A stretch of DNA of 57,335 bases from Lactobacillus ultunensis DSM 16047 (GCF_001436305.1 NZ_AZFO01000010.1:1-57335); one strand, 5' to 3'; numbered from the stretch's first letter, positions 36,050-46,883 are shown. The notes: generated by a model from the sequence alone, not told the origin. Numbers and translations: made by a program.

Positions 36050-36083
36050 CAAAAAATAAAACCGCCAGTAATTTACTGACGGT
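36050..36083 (-). terminator. Terminator of the RclA-like gene
   Basis: ACCGcCAGTAA and TTACTGaCGGT form a near-perfect hairpin with a T-rich tail on the minus strand, immediately after the stop at 36114. Confidence 0.8.
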
Positions 36084-36113
36084 CCTATTCTTAAATATTT
36101 GCCTTAATATTTT

Positions 36114-37433
36114 TTACTTAAATAAATCGTTAAAGCTTTCAGTCATCGTTGGATGGGTATAAATTTGCTCTCTCAATACAGATGCAGGTATCTTTTGATT
36201 AATTGCTAAAGAAATCAAATTGATTAGTTCATAAGATTCAGCACCATACAAAGTTGCACCTAAAATTAAATTAGTCTTTGGATCAACCAGTGCTTTAAAC
36301 AATCCCCTAGGATCTTTTAAAACATGTGCTTTTGGAATTGATGCGACGGGTAATTTCTTTAATTGGTAATCAATCCCTTTTGCTTGTGCTTGCTTTTCAT
36401 TAAGTCCTACATGAGACAAAGTTGGTGTGATAAATACACTGTAAGGAACGTTAATACGATCACTGACCTTACGTTCTCCCTTGCCAAATAGTTGATCTTT
36501 AATAATTCTAAAGTCATCTAGAGAAATATAGGTGAATTGAAGACCACCTTTTACATCCCCAATTGCCCAAACATTTTTTACAGATGTTTGAAGGTAGTCA
36601 TCAACCTTAACTGCACCTCGATCGGTTAATTCAATATCAGTATTCTCCAATCCAAGATTTTCAGTATTGGGTTTACGACCAGTTGCTACCAAAATTCTAT
36701 CAGTCGTAACTTTTATTTCTTTTCCCGCTTTTTCGTAGAATACTGTATTTCCGTCTACTTTAGAAATCTTGACTCCTAATTCAAACTTAATACCAGTATC
36801 TTCCAAGTCCTTCTTAATTGTTGCAGCAATATCCGTATCTTCTCTTGGTAAAAATTCAGAATGCAAATCCAATACAGTCACTTGACTGCCATATTTGGCA
36901 AACATCGATGCGAATTCAAGGCCAATATAGCCAGCGCCAATAATAACTAACTTCTTAGGCAAATCCTTTTGATCCATAGCCGCAGTAGAATCAAGGACAG
37001 CTTTGCTTTCAGCTAAACCCGGAATTGGTAGCATTACTGGCATAGCACCTGTATTAATGAAAATTCTTTCTCCATGAAATTGCTCTTTGTCACCGGCCAG
37101 AGTTTCAACTTCAATTTCATGATTGCCAATAAATTTGGCTTCTCCATCAAGAACAGTAACGGTTGGTTCATCAGCCAGCATATGATAATTCTTATTGCGC
37201 AACATCCCGGTCATCTGATTCTTGCCATTTACTGCATCTACAAAATCAATTCCTTGACCCGCTTCAATAATCAATCTCTTTGAGGGCAAACAAGCGATAT
37301 TAATACAAGTTCCACCATACATTTGATTAGATTTTTCAATGACTAATACTTCCTCACCCTTTTGCGCAAGAAACTTAGCTAAAGTTTTTCCACCCTTACC
37401 AAAACCAATAATGATATTTTTTATGTCTTTCAT
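36114..37433 (-). CDS. rclA: RclA-like FAD pyridine nucleotide-disulfide reductase
   Basis: 439 residues. The N-terminus IIIGFGKGGKTLAKFLAQKG binds FAD; the redox pair is in GGTCINIACLPSKRL. The distinctive RclA features are GMLRNKNYHMLADEPTV, and QFTYISLDDFRIIKDQLFG, and the C-terminal YTHPTMTESFNDLF. RclA-type enzymes protect against hypochlorous or hypothiocyanous acid by reducing the oxidant or copper; the substrate here is inferred from family resemblance. Behind its own terminator and next to a TetR-linked sirtuin locus on the other strand. Confidence 0.85.
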   Translation of the reverse strand: MKDIKNIIIGFGKGGKTLAKFLAQKGEEVLVIEKSNQMYGGTCINIACLPSKRLIIEAGQGIDFVDAVNGKNQMTGMLRNKNYHMLADEPTVTVLDGEAKFIGNHEIEVETLAGDKEQFHGERIFINTGAMPVMLPIPGLAESKAVLDSTAAMDQKDLPKKLVIIGAGYIGLEFASMFAKYGSQVTVLDLHSEFLPREDTDIAATIKKDLEDTGIKFELGVKISKVDGNTVFYEKAGKEIKVTTDRILVATGRKPNTENLGLENTDIELTDRGAVKVDDYLQTSVKNVWAIGDVKGGLQFTYISLDDFRIIKDQLFGKGERKVSDRINVPYSVFITPTLSHVGLNEKQAQAKGIDYQLKKLPVASIPKAHVLKDPRGLFKALVDPKTNLILGATLYGAESYELINLISLAINQKIPASVLREQIYTHPTMTESFNDLFK

Positions 37434-37627
37434 GATCCTATCCTCTTACTTTTTGTAATTAACTTCTTGCTTAAATAATAACCTAGAATCTCTATTCAGT
37501 CATCAACGATGCTCAAATCTAGACTATTTTTCAAATCAAAAATTAACTACATTTTTCAATATATGTAGTTGACTCTACACATAGAATATAACTGTTCTTA
37601 ATTTATAATCGCATTCATCATAATATA

Positions 37628-37675
37628 CTTACATAAAGTTCACTACATTATGTATGAAACTAATCGGTATGTAAG
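37628..37675. promoter_or_regulatory. Candidate TetR operator upstream of the sirtuin operon
   Basis: CTTACATA (37628-37635) and TATGTAAG (37668-37675) are perfect inverted repeats. An inner ACATTATGT (37645-37653) is itself a dyad. They lie just before the first sirtuin gene, whose operon ends with a TetR regulator, so autoregulation is plausible. Confidence 0.4.
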
Positions 37676-37689
37676 AAACGAGGCAAAAG

Positions 37690-38550
37690 ATGAACAAAAT
37701 TGATGAACTATTAAAACAAGTTAAAGCTGCCGATGCCATAGTTGTTGGTGGCGGTAGTGGTATGTCAAATGCAGCCGGAATGGATTTTTGGTATTCAGCT
37801 AGTCCACTTTTTATGAAATATATGAAACCTTATTATGATAAATATCACTTCGAGGGAATTTTCAAAGGCTACTACACTCCCTTTGATTCAAAAGAAGAAA
37901 AATGGGCTTTCATGCTTTATGCTTACAAATTAATTTTTAATGAACCACCTCAAAAGCCAACATATGAGTATCTAAAGACAGTTATTGGCAATAAACCCGT
38001 TCACTATGTAACTACTAATCAAGACGGCTTATTCAAAAAGTATTTTGGTGAAGATGCAGTTAGCGAAATTCAAGGTTCTTGGTCTTTTATGCAAAGTTCA
38101 AATCCTGAAACAGATAAAAATTTATATGATGCTAAAAAGATTGTTAAAGAATTACTACCCAAAATAAAGAATTATAAGCTTGACTCACAATACTTTCCTA
38201 AGAGTCCTATCAATGATGCTGAATTGATTGCCTGGGTTCGTGGTCCCCAATTTTTAGAAGATAAACGCTACAACTATGAATATAAAAAATTCAATAAATT
38301 CTTAGCCAAGCATAAAGGCGAAAAAATACTCTTTATTGAAATGGGTGTTGGCCGGATGACACCGATGTTTATCCAGGAACCCTTCTGGGATATGACGCAA
38401 TATATGAAAGATTCTTTCTATATTAATATCAATCCGAAAGATGCTTTAACTAATCCAGTAATCCGTGATCGTTCTCTTTTGATTGGTGATGATATTAATG
38501 AAGTTCTTAAAGAAGCTGCTGCAAAGATTAAGGAGGAAAAACATGACTAA
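37690..38550 (+). CDS. SirTM-like sirtuin (NAD-dependent deacylase/ADP-ribosyltransferase)
   Basis: 286 residues. The NAD site is VVGGGSGMSNAAGMDFW (about 18-34), TTNQDGLFKKYF (Asn110, Asp112) and EIQGSWSFMQSS, where Gln128 stands in place of the catalytic His of standard sirtuins. That Gln is characteristic of SirTM (class M) sirtuins, which ADP-ribosylate GcvH-like proteins. No zinc-binding CxxC pairs are present. The partner genes usual for SirTM (macrodomain, GcvH-L, LplA2) are not in this window. Overlaps the next gene by 8 bases. Confidence 0.75.
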   Translation: MNKIDELLKQVKAADAIVVGGGSGMSNAAGMDFWYSASPLFMKYMKPYYDKYHFEGIFKGYYTPFDSKEEKWAFMLYAYKLIFNEPPQKPTYEYLKTVIGNKPVHYVTTNQDGLFKKYFGEDAVSEIQGSWSFMQSSNPETDKNLYDAKKIVKELLPKIKNYKLDSQYFPKSPINDAELIAWVRGPQFLEDKRYNYEYKKFNKFLAKHKGEKILFIEMGVGRMTPMFIQEPFWDMTQYMKDSFYININPKDALTNPVIRDRSLLIGDDINEVLKEAAAKIKEEKHD

Positions 38551-39880
38551 AGAAGCTGCAAGTACTGCAAAAGAATGGATTGACAACGCAGATGCAATTT
38601 TAGTAACTGCAAGCAATGGTTTCTCTATTTCTGAAGGATTAAACTTATTTGCTAACGACAAAAAATTACGTGAAGTTTTAGGAGATCTGGTAGATAAATA
38701 TCATTTACCTAATATCTTAACTGCTCTCTCATTTGATTATCCTAATGCTTTAGATAAGTGGCGAGCATACGCCAGAATAATCGAATATTACGGTAATAAT
38801 TATGAAAAAACCAACTATATGCAAGATTTGAAAAAGATCATTGCTGATAAGTCATATTATATTTGGACTTCAAATATCGATCATCATTTTGAGCTAGCTG
38901 GTTTAAACAATACTTTTGAAATAGAAGGCAACTGGTTCGAGGCTATTTGTTCCAAGAACCCAAAGAAACATGGTATCTTCAGATTAGGTGAAAAGATCCA
39001 CGAAATTTATCAAAAAGATCAAGCAGGCACTTTGACTGAAGATGATATTCCCAAATGTGATCAATGTGGAGCTCCTTTATCTCTAAATTTACCTGGTGAT
39101 AACTTCCAAATTAACCAACAAAAATTAGCAGGTTTCCAAAGCTTTATCGAAAATAATGAGAATAAAAAACTTCTAGTATTAGAATTAGGCATAGGTCCAC
39201 AAAATCAAATGATTAAGGCCCCAAGTATGCAGTTAGTCGCTTCATCCCCTAATATTCACTACATTACTATTAATAAGGGACAATTGTTTATTCCAGATTC
39301 GATTAAAGACAGATCAATTGGGTATTCCGCTTCAATCGGCACTGCCTTTAAAGAGTTATTAACTGGTAAAAGTTTTGGTGCTCAGACTCAGGGACCAGAA
39401 AAGGTTAAGTCTAAACCACAATTAACGCCTGCACAGATCAAAAAGCAGGAAAAAATGATGCGGCTTTTCTATCCTAATTATATGGTTGATCAAGGTTTCC
39501 GCCCTGGAAGCTTTCCTATGTATCTAATGGTTGATGATAAGCATCCTTCACATCTGCACACTGTTCAATATGGGCAATCTTGGATGTACTCTATGGGAGA
39601 TGCAGCTGTCGTTCACTGCTTTACACAAGAAGGACAATATTATAAAGTACGGTTAGGTCTTGATAAGAGCAAAGGCGAAGTTCATGGTTTTTATGCAGAT
39701 CCAGGTACCTTTGTTGCGATAGAAGATACTGATGATGCAGGCGTAGGCTTTTCACAAATTAGTACTGAAATTCCAACTAATAGTTCAGGTGCAATTATGG
39801 TTCCAAGAATTGACAAACTGATTCAGCTGTTCCCTGATCAAAGAGACATTATTCAACGACTTGCAACACCTGAACCATAA
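38543..39880 (+). CDS. Degenerate sirtuin paralogue with extra C-terminal domain
   Basis: 445 residues from the ATG at 38543 (AGGAGG 8 bases upstream; the frame is open further but lacks a start signal). The first about 290 residues follow the sirtuin fold: ILVTASNGFSISEGLN in place of GAGxSxxxG, WTSNIDHHFELAGL, and one CDQCG zinc pair. Both the GAG loop and the catalytic position (EIEGNWFEA) are changed. Residues about 305-445, after QLTPAQIKKQEKMMRLFYP, are an unfamiliar domain with HTVQYGQSWMYSMGDAAVVH and YYKVRLGLDKSKGEVHGF. It may be a regulatory partner of the preceding sirtuin. Confidence 0.7.
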   Translation: MTKEAASTAKEWIDNADAILVTASNGFSISEGLNLFANDKKLREVLGDLVDKYHLPNILTALSFDYPNALDKWRAYARIIEYYGNNYEKTNYMQDLKKIIADKSYYIWTSNIDHHFELAGLNNTFEIEGNWFEAICSKNPKKHGIFRLGEKIHEIYQKDQAGTLTEDDIPKCDQCGAPLSLNLPGDNFQINQQKLAGFQSFIENNENKKLLVLELGIGPQNQMIKAPSMQLVASSPNIHYITINKGQLFIPDSIKDRSIGYSASIGTAFKELLTGKSFGAQTQGPEKVKSKPQLTPAQIKKQEKMMRLFYPNYMVDQGFRPGSFPMYLMVDDKHPSHLHTVQYGQSWMYSMGDAAVVHCFTQEGQYYKVRLGLDKSKGEVHGFYADPGTFVAIEDTDDAGVGFSQISTEIPTNSSGAIMVPRIDKLIQLFPDQRDIIQRLATPEP

Positions 39881-39900
39881 ATAGAAAGCAAAGTGATTTA

Positions 39901-40488
39901 ATGCCAACAAATAAAAAACGTAAAACAGATCGACGAACTATCTATACCATTACTATAATTAAGGATTCTTTCCTTAAATTGGTGAAAAAAGAAGGCTATA
40001 GAAAGGTTACAATTACTCAAATTTGTAAAGAGGCAGAATTAACTAGATCAACTTTTTATCTGCACTTTAATTCAATCACAGATGTGTTAAATGAGGTACT
40101 TGATGACGCACTAATGCTAGATCAAGACTCTGACAACTGTACGAATGGTGATTTTTCGATCGATTATTTAAAGAAAAACGAATCGCTAATCCCTGCTTGT
40201 CAAAGAATTGGGAATTCTGAAAAGTATCAAAAATTACTAATGGATCCAGATTTAAGTGAGTATATTATCGGACGAATAATGGCTCACGAACGAAAGCAAA
40301 CGATCCCCTCTATTATGAAAAAAACTGGTTTATCTCAAAAAGAAGCAGAAACTATTTTCATCTATATGATTCATGGCTCTTTTGCAGTTAACCGAGCACA
40401 TCATTTTATTAAGGATGATAGCTGGTTTAGGGATGTTCAACTGTTAAATAAATTTGTAGAAGCAGGCTATGAAAAGTTAGCTAAATAA
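39901..40488 (+). CDS. TetR/AcrR-family regulator
   Basis: 195 residues. N-terminal helix-turn-helix: IIKDSFLKLVKKEGYRKVT, ITQICKEAELTRSTFYLHF (about 20-58). The ligand domain has no recognisable signature. It starts 20 bases after the sirtuin gene with a weak ribosome site, so it is the third gene of that operon and probably its repressor. Confidence 0.88.
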   Translation: MPTNKKRKTDRRTIYTITIIKDSFLKLVKKEGYRKVTITQICKEAELTRSTFYLHFNSITDVLNEVLDDALMLDQDSDNCTNGDFSIDYLKKNESLIPACQRIGNSEKYQKLLMDPDLSEYIIGRIMAHERKQTIPSIMKKTGLSQKEAETIFIYMIHGSFAVNRAHHFIKDDSWFRDVQLLNKFVEAGYEKLAK

Positions 40489-40491
40489 TTA

Positions 40492-40550
40492 AAAAAAGAC
40501 CTATTAAATCAAGGTTTGTTAATACCAAGATTTAATAGGTCTTTTATTTT
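40492..40550. terminator. Bidirectional terminator
   Basis: A 17-bp stem, AAAAGACCTATTAAATC and GATTTAATAGGTCTTTT, separates the TetR gene from the convergent NADH oxidase gene. Confidence 0.92.
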
Positions 40551-40566
40551 GAGCTATTATCTATAT

Positions 40567-41931
40567 TTAAAATCTAGCCATACCTAAAGCATGTTGTGCA
40601 GCTAAGTTAAGCAAACTCCATTGACGGTCAAATCCTGGTTGGAAGAAGAAGTCTTGTTCAGCAAGATCTTCTAAGGTCATCTTATGACTAATTGCCAATG
40701 CTAAAACATTGCCTTGGGCGGTAATGTCATACTTAGAAAGCACTGCACCACCTAAAATTTGATGATTATATGGATTGAAGGTCAAACTTACATAAACCTT
40801 TGGATTGTCTTTTTCAGGAATATAAGCTGGACGCATTGAATCTTCATAGAAACTAGTTGCGTAAGGAATATCATTCTTCTTAGCTGAGAATTGGTTCAAG
40901 CCAGCTGTAGCAAAATGATAATCAAAGATACTCAATGCGGAAGCACCAACAACACCCTTAAAGGTCTTGTCTGGCTTAGCTTCAAACAAATGATTTACCA
41001 AATATTGCGCTTCACGACGAGCAGTCGTAGCTAAAGCAATTGGCATTGGCTTACCAGCTGGAATTGAGAGTGGCAAAATTGCATCCCCAATTGCATAAAC
41101 ATCCTTAATATTGGTTCTCAAGTATGGATCAGTCTTAATCCAGCCTCTTTGATCAAGATCAACCGTACCCTTTAGCCAATCAGTATTAGGACTTACACCA
41201 GCAGATACAATTACTAAATCGGCTGGAACTGCACCTTGATCAGTTTCAACGCTAGCAACCTTCTTATCACCCTTAAAACCAGTGATCTTAACACCCATCT
41301 TGAGGTCTATTTCTTTCTTGAATGCAGGTTCTAATACATCAAGGAGTTCTGGATTGAGGTAAGTTCCAAGAGGACGATCAATCATATCCATCAAGGTCAC
41401 ATGCTTACCAGCCTTAGCAAAGACTTCACTAGCTTCAGTACCAATATAACCAGCACCAATAACAACAACATTCTTAATTGATGAATCTTGCTTAGCAGCA
41501 TTTAACTTAGTTGCCCAATCACGACCACGCATTAAATAGATGTTTCTTAAATCACTATTTGGTACAGGCAAAGTCTTTGGAGTTACTCCAGAAGACAAGA
41601 TTAACTTGTCATACTTTTCTTGACTTTCTTTGCCGTTATTCAAATCCTTTACAGTAACAGTCTTATTATCAGGATTGATTGCTGTTACTTGATGGTTTGC
41701 AAAAACATGTCCGCCCTTGGCTTCAACATCTTCTGGTTTAAAGTTACGGACGTCATCTTCAGCAGTTACCTTACCTTCTAAGTAAAGCTGCATACCACAT
41801 GACATGAAGGAAATGAAGTCGCCAGCTTCATAAATAGTTACATCTACATCATCGTATTTGTCCAACAATTCAATTGCAGACTCATGACCACCATGAGAGG
41901 CACCGACGATAATAACTTTTCTTTTATCCAA
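40567..41931 (-). CDS. nox: NADH oxidase (water-forming type)
   Basis: 454 residues of the NOX/CoA-disulfide-reductase family. IVGASHGGHESAIEL is the FAD site, and FISFMSCGMQLYLEG carries the single redox Cys of water-forming NADH oxidases and peroxidases. VVIGAGYIGTEASEVFAKAG is the NADH site, and DVYAIGDAIL binds the FAD ribityl side. Expected to use O2 to regenerate NAD+, also lowering O2. Preceded by AGGAGG; no partner gene. Confidence 0.9.
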   Translation of the reverse strand: MDKRKVIIVGASHGGHESAIELLDKYDDVDVTIYEAGDFISFMSCGMQLYLEGKVTAEDDVRNFKPEDVEAKGGHVFANHQVTAINPDNKTVTVKDLNNGKESQEKYDKLILSSGVTPKTLPVPNSDLRNIYLMRGRDWATKLNAAKQDSSIKNVVVIGAGYIGTEASEVFAKAGKHVTLMDMIDRPLGTYLNPELLDVLEPAFKKEIDLKMGVKITGFKGDKKVASVETDQGAVPADLVIVSAGVSPNTDWLKGTVDLDQRGWIKTDPYLRTNIKDVYAIGDAILPLSIPAGKPMPIALATTARREAQYLVNHLFEAKPDKTFKGVVGASALSIFDYHFATAGLNQFSAKKNDIPYATSFYEDSMRPAYIPEKDNPKVYVSLTFNPYNHQILGGAVLSKYDITAQGNVLALAISHKMTLEDLAEQDFFFQPGFDRQWSLLNLAAQHALGMARF

Positions 41932-42042
41932 CGTAAAAAACCTCCTCGAATAAACTTGCAGTTTAAGTGTAAACCGCTATTGTAATACAAATCAAAGAAT
42001 TGGCTTATTGCTTGAATACAGATTTTTTAAAGTGTATTTAAT

Positions 42043-43380
42043 TTAGATAGTTGCTTCAGTTTTGAAACTAACTGCAGGAAAAATTAATTGATAATTATCA
42101 TGAATTTGTTGCTTAGTAACATGTAATCCAATTAAAGGAATATAACCGTTAATATCATTAACAGCAGTCTGACTACTTTCCGCAGCTCCAACTAACTCAC
42201 CTTTTTTGTTAAAGACTAGACTCAATTTAGCGGATTGATCATTCCGTCCTGCGTATTCCATATCAGAATGACTTAACTTATCAATATCTTTAACGGTATA
42301 GTCCACATTATCTCTAGCTTCATCCACATTAACACCAACTTGAGCAATTTGTGGGAAAGTGAATGCAGAAGAACCAATAATTGGATACTTAATTGGAGTA
42401 TTATCATTATTAATGAAAGCATGAGTTAAATATTCTGCCTCAAATTTAGCAGTTGGTACTAGCTTAGGTTCTTTCTTAGAAATAACATCTCCAAGAGCAT
42501 AAATATTATCAGCAGCGGTTTGTAAATGATCATTAACAATCACACCATGTTTATCCGTCTTCACATCTGTATTCTCCAACTTGAGGCGATCAATATTGGC
42601 AATTCGTCCACTAGCATCTACTACATAATCCGCTTGTATTTGAGTATCTTTAGAAGTAATTACAGTAAAACTATTTTCAGCCCTTTTAATTTCAGAAACT
42701 TCTTGACCAAAGTAAAACTTAATACCACGCTTTTTCATTTCTGCGACAGTATTTAAAACGTGCTTACTTGAAAAAGCCTTCATTGGTCGATCAAGGAACT
42801 CGACAATACTTACATCAGCTCCTGCGGCTGATAAAACTGTAGCCAATTCCATTGAAACAATTCCCGCGCCAATGAAAGTAACGGTTTTTGGCAACTTATC
42901 TAAATCGAGTACATCATTACTGTTATGTGTATACTCGTTTCCTGGGAAGTTCAACTTACGAGGCTTCTCTCCTGTAGCAATAATAATCTTGTCAGCTTTA
43001 TATTTTTGTCCGTTAACTTCAACAGTATGATTATCTACGAAGCTAGCTAAGCCATAAAGAGTTTCTACATTTTGTTTCTTAAAGTTATTTTCTTCACCTT
43101 GAGGGACAGTCTTCCAAATAACTTTCTTAGTCTGCATCAACTTAGCCCAATTGATACGACTAACTTGTTCAATTCCACGGCCTAATAAAGCTTGGCTTCC
43201 TAAAACATTACGTACAGCCCCTTCCAAGAAGATCTTTGGTTCACATCCGTAGTTAGGACACGTACCACCAAACTTATCCCCTTCAATAACCAAAATAGAC
43301 TTCTCAGCATTTTTCATATTTTTTGAAAAATTTATAGCTGCTGGGCCTGCACCAATAACAATAAAATCGTATTCTTTCAT
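42043..43380 (-). CDS. Glutathione-reductase-like disulfide oxidoreductase
   Basis: 445 residues. FIVIGAGPAAINFSKNM binds FAD. GGTCPNYGCEPKIFLEG has the CxxxxC redox pair and the GGTCPxxGC pattern of glutathione/bacillithiol-type reductases. AGIVSMELATVLSAAG is the NADPH site, and GDVISKKEPKLVPTAK the FAD tail. The C-terminal HPT-like His of classical members is not clear here (ending QLIFPAVSFKTEATI), so the disulfide substrate is uncertain. Monocistronic. Confidence 0.82.
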   Translation of the reverse strand: MKEYDFIVIGAGPAAINFSKNMKNAEKSILVIEGDKFGGTCPNYGCEPKIFLEGAVRNVLGSQALLGRGIEQVSRINWAKLMQTKKVIWKTVPQGEENNFKKQNVETLYGLASFVDNHTVEVNGQKYKADKIIIATGEKPRKLNFPGNEYTHNSNDVLDLDKLPKTVTFIGAGIVSMELATVLSAAGADVSIVEFLDRPMKAFSSKHVLNTVAEMKKRGIKFYFGQEVSEIKRAENSFTVITSKDTQIQADYVVDASGRIANIDRLKLENTDVKTDKHGVIVNDHLQTAADNIYALGDVISKKEPKLVPTAKFEAEYLTHAFINNDNTPIKYPIIGSSAFTFPQIAQVGVNVDEARDNVDYTVKDIDKLSHSDMEYAGRNDQSAKLSLVFNKKGELVGAAESSQTAVNDINGYIPLIGLHVTKQQIHDNYQLIFPAVSFKTEATI

Positions 43381-43536
43381 ATTTTGTACCTTCTTCTTTT
43401 AACTTACTATTTATAAGTTAAATATAGCTTCTTATTCACTTAAGCACAAGAATGTTGCTTATTAAATATAAGTGGTTATGATTAATTAACCATGACCACA
43501 AGGGGAAATTTTAATAATAACTGATTAAACTCTTTA

Positions 43537-45030
<1,494 letters not shown>

Positions 45031-45050
45031 TTAACATCATTTCTTAAATT

Positions 45051-45110
45051 ATGAAACCGGCTTCATATCTGACATTTTTATATTACTTTATGGGAACATT
45101 CCCAGGTCAA
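45051..45110 (-). promoter_or_regulatory. Promoter and LacI-type operators of the GH1 gene
   Basis: Minus-strand TTGACC (45105-45110) and TAATAT (45080-45085) form a promoter with a 19-base spacer. The spacer is filled by the dyad TGGGAACATTCCCA (45091-45104). Downstream is a second dyad, ATGAAACCGGCTTCAT (45051-45066), with a central CG like LacI/cre sites. Two sites around the promoter fit repression by the LacI protein at 45149-46111 or by CcpA. Confidence 0.6.
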
Positions 45111-45117
45111 GGACAAA

Positions 45118-45153
45118 ATAAAAAAAAGTTGTAAATAACTACAACTTTTTAAC
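45118..45153 (-). terminator. Terminator of the MarR-LacI operon
   Basis: AAAAAGTTGTA and TACAACTTTTT with a 6-base loop and a TTTTTTTATTTT tail on the minus strand; overlaps the LacI stop. Confidence 0.85.
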
Positions 45154-46111
45154 AAGTGCTTCTTTTAATTAAACGTGGATGTATCTCTTCTTTATAAAAA
45201 TCTTTTTGTTCGAGATTCGAAATAATATAATTTACATCATTCTTTACTTGTAAATTCAGACAAGTATCAATAGTCGAAATATTCATGAATTTACCAAAAT
45301 CGCTATTATCAAAACCAAAAACTTTTATATCGTTAGGCACCCTTAATCCTTGAGCGTGAAGATTTGAAATAAATTCTGCGGCCACATAATCAGAATAAGC
45401 AACAATTATTTTGGGTGCATCCCGATTATTCAAAAACTTATTAGCTGCTTTTTCCCCCGCTCCTTCTTGTTCAGGATAAAAGAGTTGCCATTGATTATCC
45501 GCGTTGGGATATTTTTGATCAATTGCATTAATGGCTTTTAATCTTGCCTTAGTATTGTTTTTAGTAGGATCATTAAGAATATGTCCAACTTTCTGAACGC
45601 CATACTTATTATAAATATACTCTAAAATTTCTTTATACAAAGGGTAATGATCTATAAACGAAGAATAAACTTTATTACTCTTTATTCTTCGCCAAGTAAC
45701 TATCGGTCCATACTTAGCATATCTTTCAATAAACGACCAATCATTACGATTAGCGACAAAGAACAATCCATCTAAAGCATGTAAACGAAAATTATCTAAG
45801 ATCCTAATTTCATCTTTTTTACTTTTAGTAAAGTAAACAGTAACGTTATATCCTTTTCTTTCAGCAAAATGAGTAACAAAGTTAAGCAAAACACCCACAG
45901 AAGGATAATAGCTTTTTGCTATAAAACCGATAGTTCTGGTCTTTTGATCACGTAACTGTCTTGCCAATAAAGATGGAACATAATTCAGCTCATTAGCTGC
46001 TAAAATCACTTTTCTTCTCGTTGCATCAGCTACATAGCCATGGCTGAAAACACGAGAAACAGTTGACTTTGAAACTCCAGCTTTTCGAGCTACATCAAAA
46101 ATATTGGTCAA
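45149..46111 (-). CDS. LacI-family transcriptional regulator, TTG start
   Basis: About 320 residues. The start is the TTG at 46111: CTGGAG lies 6 bases upstream and translation begins directly with TNIFDVARKAGVSKSTVSRVF, the LacI headpiece. A longer frame is open but has no ribosome site. VIL AANELNYVPSLLARQL (hinge) and the effector domain follow. It lies 20 bases after the MarR gene and probably represses the GH1 gene. Confidence 0.88.
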   Translation of the reverse strand: MTNIFDVARKAGVSKSTVSRVFSHGYVADATRRKVILAANELNYVPSLLARQLRDQKTRTIGFIAKSYYPSVGVLLNFVTHFAERKGYNVTVYFTKSKKDEIRILDNFRLHALDGLFFVANRNDWSFIERYAKYGPIVTWRRIKSNKVYSSFIDHYPLYKEILEYIYNKYGVQKVGHILNDPTKNNTKARLKAINAIDQKYPNADNQWQLFYPEQEGAGEKAANKFLNNRDAPKIIVAYSDYVAAEFISNLHAQGLRVPNDIKVFGFDNSDFGKFMNISTIDTCLNLQVKNDVNYIISNLEQKDFYKEEIHPRLIKRSTC

Positions 46112-46131
46112 TTTAATCTCCAGTTCATAAG

Positions 46132-46746
46132 TTAACAACCACAGCCATGGCGTCTATGATGCATCCCTCCAAAAGGCATCCCCATTGGCATTCCCATATG
46201 ACGGCAGCGATGCATCATTTCATCAAAATCGTTATCTCCCATTCTTTCACGCATAGCCTCCATCCTTTCTTCCATTTCATCAAAGAACTGTTGATCTTCT
46301 GGTCCAGCTTCTGCAGAAATACGTTTACCATAAGCATCTTTTAAACGATCCACATAAGAACCAAATTGTTCTAATTCTTCGTCACTAAACTCATTAAGTA
46401 CATCATCTGTTTCGTTTATAATCTGTTTAACTTCTTTACCCTTATCAGTTAAATCTATCCGCATTACACGTCGATCTGTAGGATCAGGTTGACGTGTGAT
46501 ATATCCTTCACGCTCCAATTTTTTTAAACTCTCATTGAGTGATTGTTGTCTAATACCCAACAAATAACTTAAATCCCTAGTTGTCAAATTTGGCTTAATC
46601 TTCAACATTGCCAAAATTCTTCCTTGGCCACGACTTACGTCTTGTAGTGGACTAGCTCCACGATGAGCAAACATATGGAATCTACGCATTGCATGTATTA
46701 ATCCCATCATCTTATCATTAAAATCCATTCTTAAATCTTTATTCAT
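46132..46746 (-). CDS. MarR-family regulator with Met/His/Cys-rich tail
   Basis: 204 residues. The winged helix is TTRDLSYLLGIRQQSLNESL, EREGYITRQPDPTDRRVMRI (the DxRxxR wing). After the usual MarR length comes an acidic helix (DEMEERMEAMRERMGDND) and a terminal MHRCRHMGMPMGMPFGGMHH, RRHGCGC, rich in Met, His and Cys, which could bind a metal such as copper or zinc. Two palindromic operators lie between it and the rib operon riboswitch. Cotranscribed with LacI. Confidence 0.85.
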   Translation of the reverse strand: MNKDLRMDFNDKMMGLIHAMRRFHMFAHRGASPLQDVSRGQGRILAMLKIKPNLTTRDLSYLLGIRQQSLNESLKKLEREGYITRQPDPTDRRVMRIDLTDKGKEVKQIINETDDVLNEFSDEELEQFGSYVDRLKDAYGKRISAEAGPEDQQFFDEMEERMEAMRERMGDNDFDEMMHRCRHMGMPMGMPFGGMHHRRHGCGC

Positions 46747-46773
46747 GTTAATTTCTCCTGTCTTCTATTTTTG

Positions 46774-46825
46774 TATCAGGTACCTGTAGATTACTTTCAA
46801 GCATAATGATACAGGTACCTGTATA
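46774..46825. promoter_or_regulatory. Twin MarR operators
   Basis: Two near-identical palindromes, TATCAGGTACCTGTAGA (46774-46790) and GATACAGGTACCTGTATA (46809-46825), both centred on CAGGTACCTG. They lie just upstream of the MarR start and overlap the likely promoters, fitting autorepression. They are also about 60 bases before the FMN riboswitch on the other side. Confidence 0.75.
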
Positions 46826-46883
46826 AAAATTTACATTTGACAAATAGAAAAAACCGCTTTATCTTGAAAGGGAATTAAATATT

